Assembly: GCA_021810145.1 (NCBI GenBank)
Contig: JAJZJL010000020.1
Span: forward strand, 1 to 44,175
Direction: 5' to 3'
Origin: Planctomycetota bacterium
GTDB taxonomy: Bacteria > Planctomycetota > Phycisphaerae > WQYP01
DNA: 44,175 bases
Below, one piece after another: positions 1 to 8,628 of this stretch. The notes under the pieces were generated by a model. The model made no database searches. It was given only the letters and a program-made list of their open reading frames with translations, and had not been told where the DNA came from. Position numbers and translations under genes: made by a program. Numbering within the stretch: the stretch's first letter is position 1; each line of letters opens with the position of its first letter.

Positions 1-1
1 C

Positions 2-3000
2 GGTCTGGCTGTTGAAATAACTCTGCGCGGCACTGAAGGAACTGAAACTCTGGTTGATCACATCGGTGCCATTCTGGCTGACCTGAAACTGCACTGATCC
101 GGAGCCGGAGTATTGTGCCCCTTCAAACCCCAGCAGCAATTCCTGTTCCGTGCTGGATAATTGGGATGCGGTAATATTCCAATCCGTTTCGCTGTGATAA
201 TCCTGACTGGCCGTGCCGCCGTTGGCAGCGCCGGACAGGGTCATGACCCCCAGCACATTGTTATCCGCCGCTGAACTGACCGCAAAGTTCGTGGCACCTG
301 AAAATGTTGATGCCAAGGTGCTTGCCGTGGGAGCAATGGAAACATAGCTTGCGGCGTGTCTATTTGCGGCTCCGTTGTATCCGCGAATCGTGCCGCCAAC
401 TTCGGCAAAACTTTCAACACTGTTGGCCGTGCCGGCCTGGGAAGTTGTGGACGCATCCGCCGTGACGCTGTTAATGGCGCCGGAATTCGTTTCGGCCTTG
501 GCGGTAGCACTGCTGCTGCCAACCCCCGTGCCATATACGCCGGTGCCAAGTTTGCCGGCTTGCCCACCGGTGGCGTTGGCAAATGCGTCAACCGGTCCGC
601 CGGCGCTGTCGCCAAAGGCGATGGCCGAAGCGTTTCCGCCAAGGCCCGCGGTTCCTGTCCCATTATTGGCATTGCCGCCATTGCCGCCGAGAGCATTGGC
701 GGAAAGCATCAGCGATTCGTTGGCCGTGCCGGAAGTGAATGTCAGATTATTATTCGCTGCTCCGCCATTGCCGGCGTTGGCTCCATTGCTGCTGCCGCCA
801 TTTCCACCAGTTACGTTCTGCGTGAGATAAACTTGGGCCCCGCCGGTGGTGCTTCCACCGACGCCGTTGGCGATGTTTTCACTGGCACCATTGCCGCCGT
901 TGGCCCCGGCCGAACCATAGCCACCGTTGCCGCCAGTTACATTGGCAATAGCCGCCACATTGCCGCCATTGGATGAACTGGCGGAGATTGTACCGGTTGA
1001 AATTGTGCCGCCTGAACCCATGGTGCCAATTTCGGCGATTCCGCCGTTGCCACCATTCGTATTAGAACCTTGGCCTTGGCCACCATTGCCGCCGGTGGCA
1101 TTGCCCACCGCCAGCGAGCTGAGAAAGCTTATGCCATTGTAGTTGAGATTGTTGACAGAGGCGGCGCTTGTGGCAGTCGCAACCACTGCGGCGGTCCCAC
1201 CAACCCCGCCATTTCCCGTCGCGCCACTGTTGAAAACCCCACCGCCATCGGACCCATTGGCATTGGCGGTGGCAGAGGTGGTGCCGGTGCTGCCGGTCGA
1301 ATTCGCGGTTGCGTTTGCAGCGCCATAACCGCCATTGCCGGCATTAATGTTGGTTCCGACGTAGATGTTGCTGCCATGTTGGAAGACGTTGTTGGCATTG
1401 GCTGTGGCATTGACGCTGTTGACATTGCTAAGGCTGATTTCCGCGTTGGCGTTGCCGGCATTACCAAATCCCGCCGTAACCGGACTTACCGGCGAGTTGA
1501 CGTTGCCGCCGCTGCCGGCATAGGCGTTGGAATTGCCGGCCAGCAATGAGGGAATCGTGGCGGCTGTGGATGCTATGGTGACATTGAGTTGCGAACTGGC
1601 ATTGCCAGCCAGCCCGGTACTGCCGCCGCCATTGGTGCCGCCACTGTTTCCGCCGGTGACATTCTGTGTAAGTGTTACCTGACCGGTGGTGCTGCCGCTG
1701 ACCGCATTGGTGACGTTTTCACTGGCACCGTTGCCGCCGTTAGCACCCTGCCCTTTACCACCGTTGCCGAAGTTGGGACCCTGCCCATAACCGCCGTTAC
1801 CGCCAACCAGATTGGCAAATGCCGCCACATTGCCGCCATTGGATGAACTGGCGGAGATTGTACCGGTTGAAATTGTGCCGCCTGAACCCATGGTGCCAAT
1901 TTCGGCGATTCCGCCGTTGCCACCATCCATATTAGAACCTTGGCCTTGGCCACCATTGCCGCCGATGGCATTGCCCACCGCAATCACGCTGAGATTGCTT
2001 ACGCCATTGTAGCCGACGTTGTTGGGAGCGGAGGCGTTTGTGGCAGTCGCAACCACTGCGGCGGTCCCACCAACTCCGCCGCTTCCCGTTACGCCATTGT
2101 TGAAAACAAAAACACCACTTCCATTGGAGCCATTGGCACTGGCGGTGGCCCAGGCGGTGCCGGAAGAACCCGTTGATGTGGCTGCCGCCGTTGCAGCGCC
2201 GTATGCGCCATCACCGACATTAATGTTGGCGCCGCCGTAGCCGTAAATGTTGCTGCCATGTTGGCCGCCATTATTAGCATTGGCGGTGGCGTTGACACTC
2301 TTGACATTGCTAAGGTTAATTTCCGCGTTGGCGATGCCAGCGTTACCAAATCCCGCTGTAACCGGACCCACCGGCAAAACGGCTTTGCCGCCGCTGCCGG
2401 CATAGGCATTGGAATTGCCGGCCAGCAATGAGGGTATCGTGGTCGCTGTGGATGCTATGGTGACATTGAGTTGCGAAGTGGCATTACCGGCCAACCCGGG
2501 ACTGCCGCCGCCACTGGTGCCGCCGCTGTTTCCGCCGGTGACATCCTGTGTAAGTGTTACCTGACCGGTGGTGCTGCCGTTGACGGCATTGGTGACGCTT
2601 TCGCTGGCACCATTGCCACCGTTGGCTCCGGCCTGCAAATAACCACCGTTGCCGCCAGTTACATTGGCAATAGCCGCCACATTGCCGCCATTGGACGAAC
2701 TGGCGGTGATTGTGCCAGCAGAAATTGTGCCCCCTGACCCAATGGTGCCAATTTCGGCGATTCCGCCGTTGCCACCGTTAAAACTAGAACCTTGACCCTG
2801 GCCACCATTGCCGCCGGTGGCATTGCCCACCGCGATCGCGCTGAGGTTGTTTGCCCCATTGTAGTTGATATTGTTGACGGAGGAGGCGCTTGTGGCGGTC
2901 GCAACCACTGCGGCGGTCCCGCCAACCCCGCCATTTCCCGTTACGCCACCATTGAAAATATTGCCGCCATTGGAGCCATTGGCATTGGCGGTGGCCCAGG

Positions 3001-6000
3001 CGGTGCCAGCTGTGCCGGTCGAATTCGCGGTTGCGTTTGCGGCACCGTAACCGCCATTGCCAGCGTTAGTGTTGGTGCCGCCGTTGATATTGCTGCCATG
3101 TTGGCCGCCATTGTTGGCACTGGCGGTAGCGTTGACGCTGTTGACATTGCTAAGGCTGATTTCCGCGTTGGCGTTGCCGGCATTACCAAATCCCGCCGTA
3201 ACCGGATTTACCGGCGAGTTGACGTTGCCGCCGCTGCCGGCATAGGCGTTGGAATTGCCGGCCAGCAATGAGGGAATCGTGGCGGCTGTGGATGCTATGG
3301 TGACATTGAGTTGCGAAGTGCCGTTGCCAGCCAGCCCGGTACTGCCGCCGCCATTGGTGCCGCCACTGTTTCCGCCGGTGACATCCTGTGTAAGTGTTAC
3401 CTGACCGGTGGTGCTGCCGCTGACGGCATTGGTGACGCTTTCACTGGCACCATTGCCACCGTTGGCCCCGGCCTGCCCATAACCGCCGTTGCCGCCACCC
3501 AGACCGCCACCTGCGTCTACGTTGCCGCCATTGGATGAGTTGGCGGAGATGGTACCTGCAGAAATTGTGCCGCCTGACCCAATGGTGCCAATTTCGGCGA
3601 TTCCGCCGTTGCCACCACTGTGATTCGAGCCTTGTCCCTGGCCGCCATTGCCGCCGATGGCATCGCCCACCGCAATCACACTGAGACTGTTTGGGCCAAT
3701 GTAATAGATATTGTTGACGGCGGAGGCGTTTGTGGCAGCCGCAACCACTGCGGCGGTCCCGCCAACCCCGCCATTTCCCGTTACGCCACCATTGAAAATA
3801 TTGCCGCCATTGGAGCCATTGGCATTGGCGGTGGCCCAGGCGGTGCCAGCGGTGCCGGTGGAATTCGCGGTTGCGTTTGCATCGCCGTAACCGCCATTAC
3901 CGGCGTTAGTGTTGGTTCCGCCGTAGATGTTGCTGCCATGCTGGCCGCCATTGTTGGCATTGGCGGTAGCGTTGACGCTGTTGACATTGGTTAAATTGAT
4001 ATTGGCGATGGCCGTGCCCGCCAGGCCGAAGCCGGTGACCGGAGCCGTTATGGATGCGGAATTTCCGCCGCTGCCGGCGTAGGCGTTGGAGTTGCCGTAA
4101 AGAGTTGAGGGGGCGGTTGTTCCAGAATAGGTAAGCACCATGTTGGAATTGGCATTGCCCGCTGTGCCGGTGCCGCTGCCGCCATTGGTGCCGCCACTGT
4201 TGCCACCAGTGGCATTTTGAGTCAGCGTAAGCAGGCCCGTCGTGGAGCCGGATACGGCATCCGAACTTAGGCCGGTGGAAGTTAAGATTTCACCAGCACC
4301 ATTACCGCCATTGGCGCTGGCCTGGCCATAACCGCCGTTGCCGCCGGTGACGCTGGCAGTAACACTGGCATTGCCGCCGCCGGTGGAACTCCCGGCAACT
4401 GGGCCAGGGGTAAAAGTGCCGCCGGAGTTTAAGGTGCCGACTTGGCCGATACCACCGTTGCCGCCGGTGTTGCCAGTGCCCATCGCCTGACCGCCATTGC
4501 CGCCAAAGGCGTTGGCTGTGGCGGCGACATTCAGAGAGCCGTAATCAAAACTGTTGGCCTTGGACGCATTAACTGCCGCCGCCTGCGCTGTGGCGTTGCC
4601 GCCATTTCCACCATTACCGGTGACACCGCTATTGAATACACCGCCACCATTTGAGCCGTGTGCGTTGGCAGTGGCCTGCGCATATCCGGCGGAACCTGTT
4701 GCGGTTGCGGCGGCAGTCGCCGATGCCGTGTTACCGTTACCGGCATTGCCGGTTTCACCGGCGTAGCCAAAAAAATTGCTGCCGTTCTGATCGCCGTTGT
4801 TAGCGTTGGCTGCTGCCGTGACGTTTTCATTCCCGGTCAGGCGCACGGTGGACGAGGCCGTTCCCGAGATGCCGCTTATTCCGTTACCACCGCTTCCCGC
4901 AATTGAGTTTGCAGTGCCAGTTAAACTGGAGAAATTGTTTTCAGTTAAGGTCAGATTCGCGGTGGCATTTCCGCCGGCAAATCCCGTTCCACTTCCAGAT
5001 GAATTACTGGCACCTCCATTGCCTCCGGTGGCAGTAACTGTGGAGGCCAACGGAGTGCCGTTGCCGGCCAGGGATGTGCTGGTGGCGCTGGCAATGGCGT
5101 AGCCGCCGGTGCCGCCGGCGTAATCTAAGTGATTAACGTAACCGGCACCACCGGTGGCCGTAGCGGCATTCGGCGCTGCATAGCTCGATGTGGCTGTGGC
5201 GTTATAGCCATTGGGGTGGGCGGCGGTGCCGTTACCACCGTTTGAGATCGCCTCGGTGGGAACAAAACTGCTGGCACTGTAAAAGGCCAGCGGGCTGGCG
5301 CTGCCAGTGGGAGTGGCGGAAAAATTAAATGCAGTTCCACCCCATGTCTGGGCATTAAAAATTTCAATGGCGTAAAGTCCCGCCGCTGTGAATGTAACCG
5401 CCGTATCGCTCGAAACGGTGCTTCCCAATGTTTGATTGGCATTTTGTGCGGCAACCACCGTGCCGTTGCCGGTGGTTCCATTGCCGCCAAGAAGAATCTC
5501 CGTGCCATCATCGGCGGGGTTTACATTAAAATCGTAGGTTGAATTGGCCTGAGAAACGTAAACATAACCGATTTCGTCAATGATGGAATTAATCGGTTCG
5601 CTCGTGGCTATGCCGTTGTTACTGTTGATTCCCGTATCCCGAAACGAACTGGCAAAATTAGCGCTGTAAGTGGTGGTATAAGCTCCCGAACCACTTCCGC
5701 CGGAAACCGTTATGCTCCCATTGGCAACCATGGATTCCAGATTGGCCATGCCTTGCAATGTTGGATAACCGGACGCTCCCTGCCCGCCTTCCAACGCGCC
5801 GGGACTGCCACTGTACAGCCCCGAACTGGGCGTTATGGCGTAATTGGTGGCCGCGAGGCCAAGTGCGTAACCGGCAGTGCTGCCGGTGAGCATCGCGGAA
5901 TCTGTATAAGTATTCGGCACCGCCGCTGGAGGTGTGATAAGAACCGACGCATGCGCCGCCAAGCTTGGCAGCGTGGCGGCAACCACGCCGGCGGATAAAG

Positions 6001-6043
6001 CCGTTAAATGGATCTTCACCGATCGCGAACGATTCCTGCCCAT
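2..6043 (-). CDS. Giant secreted Gly/Asn/Ala-rich repeat protein with PA14-like domain (3' end outside window)
   Basis: I translated this frame by hand; it stays open from an ATG at 6043 to the left edge, giving at least 2,014 codons. The start is supported by GGAG seven bases upstream (6051-6054). Residues 1-32 form a signal peptide: basic MGRNRSRSVK, a hydrophobic stretch, then an AHA-type cleavage region. Residues about 120-240 look like a PA14-like beta domain (YDFNVNPADDGTEILLGGNG, later AGLYAIEIFNAQTWGG). From about residue 280 the protein is almost entirely G, N, A, S and T, with motifs such as GGNGGYGQA, GGNSGGTNGG and AYAGSGGN inside super-repeats of about 284 residues. The last 230 or so residues (coordinates 700 to 2) are less repetitive and end in ordinary sequence (QSFSSFSAAQSYF). 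Such proteins are probably exported or surface-bound, as adhesin, sheath or matrix. A C-terminal anchor such as PEP-CTERM would lie outside. The exact role is unknown. Confidence 0.85.
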   Translation of the reverse strand, partial: MGRNRSRSVKIHLTALSAGVVAATLPSLAAHASVLITPPAAVPNTYTDSAMLTGSTAGYALGLAATNYAITPSSGLYSGSPGALEGGQGASGYPTLQGMANLESMVANGSITVSGGSGSGAYTTTYSANFASSFRDTGINSNNGIATSEPINSIIDEIGYVYVSQANSTYDFNVNPADDGTEILLGGNGTTGNGTVVAAQNANQTLGSTVSSDTAVTFTAAGLYAIEIFNAQTWGGTAFNFSATPTGSASPLAFYSASSFVPTEAISNGGNGTAAHPNGYNATATSSYAAPNAATATGGAGYVNHLDYAGGTGGYAIASATSTSLAGNGTPLASTVTATGGNGGASNSSGSGTGFAGGNATANLTLTENNFSSLTGTANSIAGSGGNGISGISGTASSTVRLTGNENVTAAANANNGDQNGSNFFGYAGETGNAGNGNTASATAAATATGSAGYAQATANAHGSNGGGVFNSGVTGNGGNGGNATAQAAAVNASKANSFDYGSLNVAATANAFGGNGGQAMGTGNTGGNGGIGQVGTLNSGGTFTPGPVAGSSTGGGNASVTASVTGGNGGYGQASANGGNGAGEILTSTGLSSDAVSGSTTGLLTLTQNATGGNSGGTNGGSGTGTAGNANSNMVLTYSGTTAPSTLYGNSNAYAGSGGNSASITAPVTGFGLAGTAIANINLTNVNSVNATANANNGGQHGSNIYGGTNTNAGNGGYGDANATANSTGTAGTAWATANANGSNGGNIFNGGVTGNGGVGGTAAVVAAATNASAVNNIYYIGPNSLSVIAVGDAIGGNGGQGQGSNHSGGNGGIAEIGTIGSGGTISAGTISANSSNGGNVDAGGGLGGGNGGYGQAGANGGNGASESVTNAVSGSTTGQVTLTQDVTGGNSGGTNGGGSTGLAGNGTSQLNVTIASTAATIPSLLAGNSNAYAGSGGNVNSPVNPVTAGFGNAGNANAEISLSNVNSVNATASANNGGQHGSNINGGTNTNAGNGGYGAANATANSTGTAGTAWATANANGSNGGNIFNGGVTGNGGVGGTAAVVATATSASSVNNINYNGANNLSAIAVGNATGGNGGQGQGSSFNGGNGGIAEIGTIGSGGTISAGTITASSSNGGNVAAIANVTGGNGGYLQAGANGGNGASESVTNAVNGSTTGQVTLTQDVTGGNSGGTSGGGSPGLAGNATSQLNVTIASTATTIPSLLAGNSNAYAGSGGKAVLPVGPVTAGFGNAGIANAEINLSNVKSVNATANANNGGQHGSNIYGYGGANINVGDGAYGAATAAATSTGSSGTAWATASANGSNGSGVFVFNNGVTGSGGVGGTAAVVATATNASAPNNVGYNGVSNLSVIAVGNAIGGNGGQGQGSNMDGGNGGIAEIGTMGSGGTISTGTISASSSNGGNVAAFANLVGGNGGYGQGPNFGNGGKGQGANGGNGASENVTNAVSGSTTGQVTLTQNVTGGNSGGTNGGGSTGLAGNASSQLNVTIASTAATIPSLLAGNSNAYAGSGGNVNSPVSPVTAGFGNAGNANAEISLSNVNSVNATANANNVFQHGSNIYVGTNINAGNGGYGAANATANSTGSTGTTSATANANGSDGGGVFNSGATGNGGVGGTAAVVATATSAASVNNLNYNGISFLSSLAVGNATGGNGGQGQGSNTNGGNGGIAEIGTMGSGGTISTGTISASSSNGGNVAAIANVTGGNGGYGSAGANGGNGASENIANGVGGSTTGGAQVYLTQNVTGGNGGSSNGANAGNGGAANNNLTFTSGTANESLMLSANALGGNGGNANNGTGTAGLGGNASAIAFGDSAGGPVDAFANATGGQAGKLGTGVYGTGVGSSSATAKAETNSGAINSVTADASTTSQAGTANSVESFAEVGGTIRGYNGAANRHAASYVSIAPTASTLASTFSGATNFAVSSAADNNVLGVMTLSGAANGGTASQDYHSETDWNITASQLSSTEQELLLGFEGAQYSGSGSVQFQVSQNGTDVINQSFSSFSAAQSYFNSQT
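700..5120 (-). repeat. Tandem ~850-bp super-repeats with nested GGNGG microrepeats
   Basis: The landmark around ggatgaactggcggag recurs at about 971, 1841, 2693, 3533 and, diverged, about 4384. Spacing is therefore 840-870 bp, or about 284 residues. Long nucleotide blocks are nearly identical between units, for example about 955-1065 with 1825-1935 and 2941-3010 with 3781-3850. The unit nearest the N-terminus (4384-5120) is the most diverged. High identity at DNA level between inner units points to recent amplification or gene conversion. Each unit also contains many short Gly-Gly-Asn-Gly-Gly motifs. Confidence 0.85.
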
Positions 6044-6060
6044 AACTCTGCTCCATCGGT

Positions 6061-6139
6061 TGCTGCCGACAGGGCGGCAGCATTCCCAAGGCACGCGGCA
6101 ACAGTGCCTTAAGCTGAAATTGGATCACAATCCAATTTC
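6061..6139 (-). promoter_or_regulatory. Structured 5' leader: three consecutive perfect hairpins before the giant repeat gene
   Basis: Three perfect inverted repeats follow one another in the leader. TGCTGCCG/CGGCAGCA (6061-6068 with 6075-6082, 6-nt loop) ends 17 nt from the start codon. AAGGCAC/GTGCCTT (6088-6094 with 6104-6110) lies in the middle. GAAATTGGAT/ATCCAATTTC (6116-6125 with 6130-6139, 4-nt loop) is furthest upstream. None has a following U-tract typical of an intrinsic terminator. A role in mRNA stability or translational control, or an uncharacterised RNA element, is inference. Confidence 0.5.
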
Positions 6140-6266
6140 ATTCATGATTTTTCGCGATTTTGGCCCAGACGCGCCCAAACGCCTCGAAGCCCCTTCTCAT
6201 GACCGCTTCTGTGTAACCATCCTTAATTTCCCCTCGATGAGACTTCCCTGTCTTACCCTGAATCTG

Positions 6267-6295
6267 AGTATTGTCCGAATGGCAAAAAAAGTCAA
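6267..6295 (-). promoter_or_regulatory. Sigma-70-type promoter for the giant repeat gene
   Basis: Read on the minus strand, TTGACT (6290-6295) is followed by exactly 17 bases and AATACT (6267-6272). The -35 box matches the consensus at 5 of 6 positions and the -10 box at 4 of 6. Transcription would start near 6260, giving an untranslated leader of about 215 nt that contains three hairpins. A further A/T-rich inverted repeat (GGCAAAAAA 6281-6289 with TTTTTTGCC 6310-6318) overlaps the -35 region and could be an operator. Confidence 0.6.
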
Positions 6296-6688
6296 GCTTT
6301 TTTTTAAAGTTTTTTGCCGGCCTGATTCGCTGGAAAAGCCGGCTGAGATGCGGTTAATAAAGTGCTCTCGTTATCGGAATATCATGACACCTTGGCCGCC
6401 CGAACCATGCCCGGTTGCCGCAGCCGGAAGGCGTGCGTAAAAGACCGGCAAGACAGGCGTGTCAGCAATGTGACAAAAGTGCAACTTTATGTGACGAAAG
6501 TCCATTGCGGCGATCCGGCCGGCGCTGTATAAGCTCTGCGCGGGTGCTTGGACGGGGTTTGTTGGAGCGGTGCGCACAGTTGCGGTAATCGCAGCAGGAT
6601 GGTTGCAGGTATCTGAAATCAAAAACGTCTTCATAATGATGTGCACATATACCCTTGAAATTGCTCAACCCCCGCGGAGGTCATATTG

Positions 6689-8605
6689 ATGAATCGGTTT
6701 GCCGCAGTTTGCTGGTTTCTTATGCTGGGCATGGCTGTTCTGTCAGCCGCGAATAACACCGTTTGTGCGCAATCAACAGGTGTCAGCGTTCAGGAAAATA
6801 AGACTGCGATTATTCTTAATAACGGACTTATTAAGCTGACTTTTTCCAAGCCGTATGCCCGTATCACTTCGATTATTGATGAAATGGGTTCACGACATCT
6901 GGAATTGCTGAATACTTCCATCGGCATGTATTTTGACGCCAATGGTGGCCGCCTGCACAAGCCGCGACATCTGGCCGGCGCGCCCCGGCGCAGAAGCTAT
7001 TTTGTGCCGTTGCGGGGGCGCGGTTGCCGCGTAATCCGGGATGGTGATCAATCGGCCGAAGTTATTTTCAAGGCGGCACCATCTTTCTGGTTTCCGTTTG
7101 CCATTCAGGCTCATTTTGAACTGCGACGCGGCCAAAGCGGCTTTTATGCCTGGGTTATTTATCATCATCAGGCCGGTACACCCGGTGGTTCGATTGCGCA
7201 AACGCGTTTTGTTATAAAGGCGGCGGATGGGCATTCTGTGTTCACCCACTGGGCGGTGGATAAATATGCGGTGCAATCGCCGCTGATGGGGGTGCTGCCG
7301 GAACAGCGCATAGTGAAAAAAATTCAGGATGTCACATATCTGCTGTCCAATCATCAGATCTGGTGCAAATATGATTATTGCCTGTTTAATTATCAATTTC
7401 TCTGCTACGGTATGGCCGGGCACAACACCGGTTTGTGGATGACCTGGCCAAGCACCGGCTTTTGCAATGGCGGGCCTTTGCGGCAGGAATTAACCGTTCA
7501 TCAGCAGCATGTGGGGGACCGGCTTGCCAAGAATAATATTCTGGCAATGATTGACGGTGCCCATTTTGGCGAAGTATCGCTGCGCGTGCCGCGCGCGGAC
7601 AACTGGACAAAATTCTTCGGACCAATGTTTATATATGTCAATAATGGTCCATCATTAATGGGCTTGTATCGTCAGGCGCGGGCTGTGGCGCGCCGGCAGC
7701 GGGCGCAAGCTCCATTTCACTGGTTGCACAGTGCCGACTATCCGCTGGCCCGCGGCGGCGTGGAAGGCGATGTCCATATGACCAATGGGCACAATCCGGC
7801 GGGTGCCTGGGCGATTATCAGCGGCAACGGCAACGCCGACTGGGCCTTGCAGGGAAAAAGTTACAATTACTGGACCAGAGTGAAGCCCGGCGGGCGGTTT
7901 ACCATTGGAAAAATCCGGCCCGGCGTTTATAAGCTTTCCATCTGCGGGGGAAATCAATTTCAGGATTATGTTCAGCACAACATTCATATCGCCGCGGACC
8001 GCATGACCAATCTGGGCATCATTCACTGGACGCCGGCCAACCGTGGTAAAACGCTGTGGGAAATAGGTGTCGCCAACCGCTCGGCGCGGGAATTTTTCGA
8101 CGGCAACAATGTCCGTCATTATCGTAATTTTGTCCGTTATCTGAAGAACTTCCCCGATGATGTCACATATACCATTGGCCGCAGCACGCCGGCCAGGGAC
8201 TGGAATTTTGCCCAGTGGGGCTGGTACAGCAAAAAGCCCTACTGGACGATCAAATTCAATATGCCGAAACAGCAGCATGGCCAAGCAACGCTGACGTTCG
8301 GCTTCTGCGCTGCATTAATGTCGCGTGGCGGACTGGCGGTAACGCTGAATGGCAAACGTATCGCGGTGCTGCATTTGACAAGATCCGGAGCGGCGGTGTA
8401 TCGCAGCGGTGGGCAGGACAGCAAATACCAGGTGCGGTATGTGAAATTTAATGCGAATCGGCTCCAGGCCGGGCTTAATCGCATCACGCTGGGCTTTACC
8501 CGAGCCTTCAAAGCGCCGGCAACATACGCGCAGCAGATGCGCTATCACCCGACACCCATTGGCGCGGTGATTTATGACGCGATTCGACTTCAAGTTCAGC
8601 ATTAA
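6689..8605 (+). CDS. Secreted rhamnogalacturonan lyase-like protein (PL4 family type)
   Basis: The ATG at 6689 is preferred over the in-frame TTG at 6686 because GCGGAGG (6674-6680) then has an 8-base spacing. Residues 1-28 are a signal peptide (hydrophobic CWFLMLGMAVLSA, ending VCAQ). The architecture resembles PL4 rhamnogalacturonan endolyases: a large N-terminal beta-sandwich (about 30-330), a small fn3-like middle domain (about 335-430; GGRFTIGKIRPGVYKLSICG), and a C-terminal galactose-binding-like domain beginning near residue 456 with LWEIGVANRSAREF and ending with the LNRITLGF strand. Known members cleave the rhamnose-galacturonate backbone of rhamnogalacturonan I by beta-elimination. 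I could not map the catalytic Lys/His pair, so activity is inferred from architecture and from the adjacent esterase and beta-galactosidase. It is the first gene of a tight operon. Confidence 0.75.
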   Translation: MNRFAAVCWFLMLGMAVLSAANNTVCAQSTGVSVQENKTAIILNNGLIKLTFSKPYARITSIIDEMGSRHLELLNTSIGMYFDANGGRLHKPRHLAGAPRRRSYFVPLRGRGCRVIRDGDQSAEVIFKAAPSFWFPFAIQAHFELRRGQSGFYAWVIYHHQAGTPGGSIAQTRFVIKAADGHSVFTHWAVDKYAVQSPLMGVLPEQRIVKKIQDVTYLLSNHQIWCKYDYCLFNYQFLCYGMAGHNTGLWMTWPSTGFCNGGPLRQELTVHQQHVGDRLAKNNILAMIDGAHFGEVSLRVPRADNWTKFFGPMFIYVNNGPSLMGLYRQARAVARRQRAQAPFHWLHSADYPLARGGVEGDVHMTNGHNPAGAWAIISGNGNADWALQGKSYNYWTRVKPGGRFTIGKIRPGVYKLSICGGNQFQDYVQHNIHIAADRMTNLGIIHWTPANRGKTLWEIGVANRSAREFFDGNNVRHYRNFVRYLKNFPDDVTYTIGRSTPARDWNFAQWGWYSKKPYWTIKFNMPKQQHGQATLTFGFCAALMSRGGLAVTLNGKRIAVLHLTRSGAAVYRSGGQDSKYQVRYVKFNANRLQAGLNRITLGFTRAFKAPATYAQQMRYHPTPIGAVIYDAIRLQVQH

Positions 8606-8628
8606 GTAATGATTTCAAGGAATGATTC

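Noticed and set aside
900..4400. Periodic GCCGCCATTGCCGCC-like repeats as a CRISPR array
   Set aside because: Period is irregular and in multiples of three, no constant spacer length exists and the repeats are in-frame codons for GGNGG motifs.
356..5100. Many plus-strand and alternative minus-frame ORFs rich in Ala/Pro or Gly/Ile over the repeat region
   Set aside because: They are shadows of the continuous minus-strand repeat gene, which has the signal peptide, ribosome-binding site and coherent GGNGG sequence. It runs off the window edge and so is easy to miss.
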